Of a stretch of DNA of 8,714 bases, positions 5,312 to 8,714 are shown in pieces (the stretch's first letter is position 1; every line of letters starts with the position of its first letter). The stretch lies in the NCBI GenBank assembly GCA_027021185.1, contig JALUUU010000171.1, positions 1 through 8,714 of the forward strand, in the 5' to 3' direction. Below the pieces are notes generated by a model that had not been told where the DNA came from, searched no databases, and saw only the letters and a program-made list of their open reading frames with translations. The position numbers and the translations under genes were made by a program. Source of the DNA: an archaeon (GTDB taxonomy: Archaea; Hydrothermarchaeota; Hydrothermarchaeia; Hydrothermarchaeales; JALUUU01).

Positions 5312-6067
5312 ATGATAATAACTCTGACAACAGACTTTGGCGACAGCGAGTATGTGGGGGCGGTTAAGGGGGTTATCTACTCCCTCTGCTCCAAGGCAAG
5401 GGTCGTGGACATTACCCACGGGGTAAGAAAATATGACATACGCCACGCAGCTTACGTTGTGGGCACAGCCACGCCCTACTTCCCCCCAGGCACCATTCAT
5501 CTGGTGGTCGTTGATCCCGGTGTGGGGACAAAGAGAAGAGCCGTCATATTAAAGACCCCTGACTACATCTACATTGGCCCCGACAACGGCTGCTTCTCCT
5601 TTATCGAGGGCGTTGAGAGAATCATTGAGATACCGTCCCCTGGGAAGGATGTTTCGAGCACCTTTCACGGCAGAGATGTCTTCGCGCCCATTGCCGCTAA
5701 GCTGGCCTGCGGCTACGATATGATGGAGTTCGGCTCAGAGGTTAAGGAATTTAATAAACTACAGATTACTAAGCCCAAGATTAAGGACGGCGTGGTAACG
5801 GGGGAGGTGCTCTGCATCGACACCTTTGGAAACGTAATAACAAATATAAACTCAGAGCTCCTAAACCTGGGCTACGGCGAGGTCTTGAACGTGTCGTTAA
5901 AGGACAGAGAGCTAAGGATTCCCTTCTTGAAGAGCTACGGATACGGCGCTGAGGGACAGCTCCTGGCATTGATAGGCAGCTCCGGGTACCTGGAGTTAGC
6001 CGTCAACAGGGGGAATGCGGCTGCGGTCCTCGGCGTCAATGGCGGTGAGAGGTTGGTGATAAAGTGA
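5312..6067 (+). CDS. SAM hydroxide adenosyltransferase (SAM hydrolase, DUF62 family)
   Basis: This enzyme uses water or hydroxide to split S-adenosylmethionine into adenosine and methionine; it is related to the fluorinase and chlorinase of Streptomyces and Salinispora. The 251-residue length is usual for the archaeal hydrolases. Signatures are TLTTDFG (4-10), VVVDPGVGTKRRAV (65-78), YIGPDNGCFS (87-96), SSTFHGRDVFAP (115-126), CIDTFGNVITNI (168-179) and SSGYLELAVNRGNAA (223-237). The Asp-Arg-His set of the hydrolases, described for the Pyrococcus homologue as Asp68, Arg75 and a His, corresponds to Asp68, Arg75 and His119. No halide-pocket evidence favours a halogenase. It lies 4 nt after the CBS gene, and its TGA overlaps the next start by 4 nt. 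Its physiological role in archaea, such as SAM level control or adenosine supply, is not settled. Confidence 0.93.
   Translation: MIITLTTDFGDSEYVGAVKGVIYSLCSKARVVDITHGVRKYDIRHAAYVVGTATPYFPPGTIHLVVVDPGVGTKRRAVILKTPDYIYIGPDNGCFSFIEGVERIIEIPSPGKDVSSTFHGRDVFAPIAAKLACGYDMMEFGSEVKEFNKLQITKPKIKDGVVTGEVLCIDTFGNVITNINSELLNLGYGEVLNVSLKDRELRIPFLKSYGYGAEGQLLALIGSSGYLELAVNRGNAAAVLGVNGGERLVIK
6055..6060 (+). promoter_or_regulatory. Shine-Dalgarno sequence for the NMN adenylyltransferase gene
   Basis: GGTGAT, an exact part of the archaeal GGAGGTGATC consensus, lies 3 nt before the GTG at 6064. It supports the GTG start and overlaps the end of the SAM hydrolase gene. Confidence 0.55.
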
Positions 6068-6579
6068 GGGGCCTTCTTATAGGCCGATTTCAGCCCTTCC
6101 ATAAAGGCCATGTATACGTGGTGAAGAAGGTCCTAAGGGAGGTGGATGAGATAATAATAGGGATAGGAAGCGCCCAGCTCAGTCATACCCTGGAGAATCC
6201 CTTCACCGCCGGCGAGAGGCTGATGATGATTGCCAACAGCCTGGCAGAGAACGGGATAGAGAAGAACTACTACATCATTCCCATACAGGACGTCAACAAC
6301 AACTCCCTATGGGTCAGTCACGTAAGAAGCCTAACCCCCCCGTTCACCAAGGTCTATTCTGGAAACACCCTTGTGAAGAGACTCTTCAGTGAGGTCGGGG
6401 TGGAGGTGAAAACCCCCCCCATGTTTAACCGCAGGGTCTACTCGGGCACAGAGATCAGACGCAGAATGCTGGAAGGGGAGCCCTGGGAAGATCTGGTGCC
6501 AGAGGCTGTTGTTAGAGTTGTCAAAGAAGTTCAGGGTGTGGAGAGGCTTAGGGATCTGGCTAAAACTGACAAGGCCTAG
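6064..6579 (+). CDS. nadM: Archaeal-type nicotinamide-nucleotide adenylyltransferase
   Basis: This enzyme joins NMN and ATP to give NAD and pyrophosphate, the last step of NAD synthesis. The 171 residues fit the archaeal NMNAT family, which forms hexamers. GRFQPFHKGH (7-16) contains the nucleotidyltransferase HxGH motif (His13, His16). ENPFTAGER (44-52) and NNNSLWVSHV (78-87) are family blocks, and YSGTEIRRRM (126-135) is the second ATP-binding signature. The start is GTG at 6064, giving MRGLLIGRFQ; it overlaps the SAM hydrolase stop as GTGA, with GGTGAT just upstream. It is the last gene of the CBS operon. Its TAG stop lies in the CTAG that also ends the convergent alkyltransferase gene. Confidence 0.94.
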   Translation: MRGLLIGRFQPFHKGHVYVVKKVLREVDEIIIGIGSAQLSHTLENPFTAGERLMMIANSLAENGIEKNYYIIPIQDVNNNSLWVSHVRSLTPPFTKVYSGNTLVKRLFSEVGVEVKTPPMFNRRVYSGTEIRRRMLEGEPWEDLVPEAVVRVVKEVQGVERLRDLAKTDKA

Positions 6580-6899
6580 AATCTGTGAAGACATTCTTCT
6601 TTAACTCTGCCATCAACGATCTTCACCCCTTCTTCCTCTAGGAGGGCTCTTTTCTTTTCCACCCCGGGGGTGTATCCTCCGAGGGAGAGGTCTCCTTTAA
6701 CTACTCTATGACAGGGGATTGTTATGGGGTAGGGATTCTTTGCAAGGGCGTTGCCTACAGCGCGAGATGCTCTCGGCTTTCCTATGGCCCGTGCCACTTG
6801 CCCATATGTGGCCACCTTTCCCCGCGGTATCTCCGCAACTTTACGGAGAACCTTTTTCTCGAACTCAGTAAGAGGCATTTCCCGCAACCTCTGATCCAT
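6576..6899 (-). CDS. ogt: Single-domain O6-alkylguanine-DNA alkyltransferase
   Basis: This DNA repair protein moves the alkyl group from O6-alkylguanine to its own cysteine. Only the C-terminal DNA-binding/active-site domain is present, in 107 residues; most Ogt/MGMT proteins have about 150-200 with an N-terminal domain. Seen here are LTEFEKKVLRKVAEIPRGKVATYG (from 10), the helix-turn-helix region TYGQVARAIG (31-40), SRAVGNAL (45-52) with the arginine finger Arg47, Asn55, the active-site PCHRV (62-66) with Cys63, and LLEEEGV (86-92). The active Cys argues against the inactive alkyltransferase-like proteins of the same size, which have Trp or Ala there. The start may be ATG 6899 or, losing seven residues, ATG 6878, which has GAGGT 8 nt upstream and a good family N terminus. 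The 3' end overlaps the NMN adenylyltransferase gene by 4 nt. Confidence 0.88.
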   Translation of the reverse strand: MDQRLREMPLTEFEKKVLRKVAEIPRGKVATYGQVARAIGKPRASRAVGNALAKNPYPITIPCHRVVKGDLSLGGYTPGVEKKRALLEEEGVKIVDGRVKEECLHRF

Positions 6900-6915
6900 C
6901 TTCTCCCGCCTCTAC

Positions 6916-6923
6916 TTTTAAAG
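6916..6923 (+). promoter_or_regulatory. TATA box for the DUF362 lipoprotein operon
   Basis: TTTTAAAG is centred about 28-32 nt before the GTG (6948) and ATG (6951), so initiation should fall at or just before the start codon. Being nearly symmetric, it could also serve the alkyltransferase gene if that gene starts at 6878. Confidence 0.5.
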
Positions 6924-6935
6924 GGCTGAAGGCGA

Positions 6936-6943
6936 TAAATAAA
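6936..6943 (-). promoter_or_regulatory. Possible TATA box for the alkyltransferase gene
   Basis: On the minus strand this reads TTTATTTA, about 40 nt from the ATG at 6899, which predicts a leader of about 14 nt, or about 35 nt to the alternative start at 6878. The fit is weaker than for the other divergent pairs. TTTTAAAG at 6916-6923 is the competing assignment. Confidence 0.4.
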
Positions 6944-6950
6944 ATTAGTG

Positions 6951-8018
6951 ATGAGCGTCACCCTTAGCTCCCATGAATATGGGAAAATTCCCAGGAGAAA
7001 GTTCCTCATGTGGTCGAGTTTTTTACTCCAGCTCTTAGTAACGGGTTGCCTCAGGAGAGAGGAAGGAAGAGGAAAAAAAGACCTTAAGCCCCCTGAGAAA
7101 CCCAGCAAACTCCCTAGTAAGGCGGAGATATACGTCGCCAAGACAGGGGACAGGGATGTGGTAGGCCAGCTCCTCCAGAGGGTTTCTCCCCTCAAGGAAA
7201 AGAAGGTCGCCATAAAGGCGAATTACAACAGTGCAGATCCATTCCCGGCCTCCACGCATCCTGAAACGCTTAAAGCCTTGGTATCGACCCTACAGACCAG
7301 GGGAGTGAATGACATTGTCCTGGCGGAGAGAAGCGGCATGGGCGCTACGAGGCAGGTGCTGGAGGAAATGGGGGTGTATAAACTTTCCAGGGAGTTGGGA
7401 TTTAATGTTGTTGTCCTGGACGAGCTAGAAAAAGATGCCTGGATAAGGATTCCCCTTGGAGGCGAGCACTGGAAGAAGGGTTTTTTACTGGCAAAAATCT
7501 TCGCAGAGAGGGCGGTGATCCAGACCTGCTGCCTTAAAACCCACCGCTTCGGAGGGCATTTCACCATGTCCCTCAAGAACAGCGTAGGCATGGTTGCGAA
7601 ATACGACCCGGTAGATGGCTACAACTATATGCGAGAGCTCCACAGGTCCCCTCATCAGCGGAAGATGATAGCTGAGATAAACACTGCCTACTCTCCAGAA
7701 GCCATCGTAATGGACGCCCTCCGTGGATTTTCCACTGGCGGGCCAGACACCGGGACATTAATCGAGCCGGGGCTCCTCCTGGCAGGCAAGGACAGGGTAG
7801 CCATGGATGCTGTGGGCGTGGCCCTCCTCCGGTTACACGGCACCACGAGAGAGGTAAGCGCTGGGAGGATCTTTCAGCAGGAACAAATTGCTCGGGCGGT
7901 GGAGCTGGGATTGGGGGTGCAAAGGCCGGAAAAAATAAAACTCATTCCCTTCAATAAAGAGGCAGAAAAACCCTGTGAGGATATCAGGAGAATACTGGGG
8001 GGTGATGGATCTGGATGA
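6951..8018 (+). CDS. DUF362-family protein with Tat/lipoprotein signal
   Basis: The reaction of this DUF362 (COG2006) protein is unknown. Numbering from the ATG at 6951 (355 residues), the N terminus has a twin-arginine motif, PRRKFLM (14-20), a hydrophobic stretch to about 31, and a lipobox-like LVTGC ending at Cys33. This predicts export in folded form by Tat and lipid anchoring outside the membrane, followed by a charged, Pro/Lys-rich linker (34-58). The DUF362 domain shows VAIKANYNSADP (86-97), HPETLKALV (103-111), CCLKTH (193-198) and MSLKNSVGMV (206-215), the usual KTH...LKN core. No ferredoxin-type cysteine cluster is present. An in-frame GTG lies at 6948 directly before the ATG (GTGATG), and either may be used. 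The last 14 nt overlap the thioredoxin reductase gene, so the two are probably co-transcribed. Confidence 0.8.
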   Translation: MSVTLSSHEYGKIPRRKFLMWSSFLLQLLVTGCLRREEGRGKKDLKPPEKPSKLPSKAEIYVAKTGDRDVVGQLLQRVSPLKEKKVAIKANYNSADPFPASTHPETLKALVSTLQTRGVNDIVLAERSGMGATRQVLEEMGVYKLSRELGFNVVVLDELEKDAWIRIPLGGEHWKKGFLLAKIFAERAVIQTCCLKTHRFGGHFTMSLKNSVGMVAKYDPVDGYNYMRELHRSPHQRKMIAEINTAYSPEAIVMDALRGFSTGGPDTGTLIEPGLLLAGKDRVAMDAVGVALLRLHGTTREVSAGRIFQQEQIARAVELGLGVQRPEKIKLIPFNKEAEKPCEDIRRILGGDGSG

Positions 8019-8714
8019 GGATTATGATGTCATCATAATAGGGGCAGGAGTGGCAGGCTACGCCGCCGCGATGTACGCGGGAAGATTCATGATGAAAACT
8101 CTTGTCATAGGGGAGACTCCTGGAGGGACGATAATACTGACTGACGTAACAGAGAACTACCCGGGATTCAAGAGACTCACGGGGATGGAGCTGGCAGAGA
8201 AGATCCGGGAGCACGCTCTGGAGTACGGAGTTGAGCTCGTGGAGGACAGAGTTTCTAGGGTGGATAGAAAGGGGAATGCCTGCTTCACTGTTCACACTTC
8301 CGAGAACAGCTATCACAGCAAAACAGTTATCTTCGCCACGGGCACGAAGGCACGGAAGCTCAATGTCTCTGGGGAAGAAAAATTCGCCAATAAGGGGGTG
8401 CATTACTGCGCCCTCTGCGACGGCTTCTTTTACAAAGACAAGATTATAGGGGTTGTAGGCGGGAGCGACTCAGCCGCCAAGGAGGCCCTCTTATTGAGCC
8501 AGTACGGCAAGAAGGTATACATAATTTACAGAGGAGACGAGATACATCCAGAGCCCATCAATAAGAAGAGGATAGAGGAAAACTCGAAGATAGAGGTGAT
8601 AACCAATACTCAGGTGGTGGACATGAAAGGCAGAGAAAAGCTAGAAGCCGTCACCCTGAGCAAGCCCTACAAGGGAAGCATGGAGCTTCCCATCGACGCA
8701 TTATTCATAGCCAT
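8005..8714 (+). CDS. trxB: Thioredoxin-reductase-like FAD protein, 3' end cut by the window
   Basis: This pyridine-nucleotide-disulfide reductase of the low-molecular-weight thioredoxin reductase type has about 236 of roughly 300-320 residues visible. VIIIGAGVAG (9-18) is the FAD Rossmann motif, ETPGG (37-41) and ENYPGF (50-55) are family blocks, FATGTKAR (110-117) is the ATG motif, and CALCDG (135-140) holds the redox cysteines Cys135 and Cys138. GVVGGSDSAAKEA (149-161) is the second dinucleotide-binding motif. At the place where NADPH-dependent enzymes have HRRxxxR (175-181 in E. coli TrxB), this protein has Tyr-Arg-Gly-Asp-Glu-Ile-His, so normal NADPH use is doubtful. The reading frame is open to the window end. 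The ATG at 8005 (or in-frame GTG 8002) sits in GGGGGGTGATGG, inside the DUF362 gene. Confidence 0.9.
   Translation, partial: MDLDEDYDVIIIGAGVAGYAAAMYAGRFMMKTLVIGETPGGTIILTDVTENYPGFKRLTGMELAEKIREHALEYGVELVEDRVSRVDRKGNACFTVHTSENSYHSKTVIFATGTKARKLNVSGEEKFANKGVHYCALCDGFFYKDKIIGVVGGSDSAAKEALLLSQYGKKVYIIYRGDEIHPEPINKKRIEENSKIEVITNTQVVDMKGREKLEAVTLSKPYKGSMELPIDALFIA

Noticed and set aside
5312..6067. Fluorinase or chlorinase, which are homologous to the DUF62 hydrolases
   Set aside because: The Asp68-Arg75-His119 set fits the water-using hydrolases, and no halometabolite genes are nearby.
6590..6660. T-rich runs after the NMN adenylyltransferase stop as terminators
   Set aside because: The pyrimidine runs are short and interrupted and lie within the alkyltransferase coding sequence, so the signal is too weak to list.
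6576..6899. Alkyltransferase-like (ATL) protein
   Set aside because: ATLs replace the active-site Cys with Trp or Ala, and this protein has PCHRV with Cys63.
8231..8449. Short rightward frame inside the thioredoxin reductase gene
   Set aside because: It lies wholly within the reductase in another frame and has no features of its own.

Overview
The window is a gene-dense piece of an archaeal chromosome, probably from a euryarchaeal-type and likely thermophilic lineage. The evidence is a set of archaea-type proteins (archaeal riboflavin synthase, archaeal-type NMN adenylyltransferase, short ThiC, DUF62 SAM hydrolase), TATA-like boxes about 28-32 nt upstream of start codons that leave little or no leader, many AGG/AGA arginine and ATA isoleucine codons, and overlapping genes. 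The lineage cannot be fixed from the sequence alone. There is no mobile element, CRISPR array, rRNA or tRNA, and no gene-free stretch longer than about 85 nt.

Layout. At the left edge, the first few codons of a leftward gene start at 17, with a good Shine-Dalgarno sequence and a possible palindromic operator behind them. ribC (102-566, minus) is divergent from a tightly overlapping four-gene rightward operon (613-3644): aspartate aminotransferase, purE, an FMN-barrel (PPOX-like) protein and a membrane-anchored Lon-type (S16) protease with no ATPase domain. This operon runs tail-to-tail, with an 11-nt overlap, into thiC (3634-4896, minus). thiC is divergent from a second rightward operon (4933-6579): a two-CBS-domain protein, a SAM hydroxide adenosyltransferase and NMN adenylyltransferase. 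That operon converges on a single-domain O6-alkylguanine-DNA alkyltransferase (6576-6899, minus), and the two stop codons share one CTAG. Last comes a rightward pair: a predicted Tat-exported lipoprotein of the DUF362 family and a thioredoxin-reductase-like flavoprotein that runs off the right edge.

How the genes work together. Most are cofactor and nucleotide genes: riboflavin, thiamine pyrimidine, purine, NAD and SAM turnover, plus flavin enzymes. The CBS/SAM-hydrolase/NMNAT operon is all adenosyl chemistry, and the CBS pair could sense a related ligand. The aminotransferase could supply aspartate for purine synthesis next to purE; that is inference.

Most notable points. (1) All three divergent gene pairs have very short intergenic regions (36-51 nt) with the same crossed TATA arrangement, which predicts mutually exclusive promoters. 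(2) The thioredoxin reductase has lost the usual HRRxxxR NADPH-phosphate motif and overlaps the gene for a Tat lipoprotein. (3) The S16 protease is predicted to act outside the membrane without ATP. (4) A CBS sensor is coupled to a SAM-destroying enzyme. None of these is proved to be a new system; each comes with a test.
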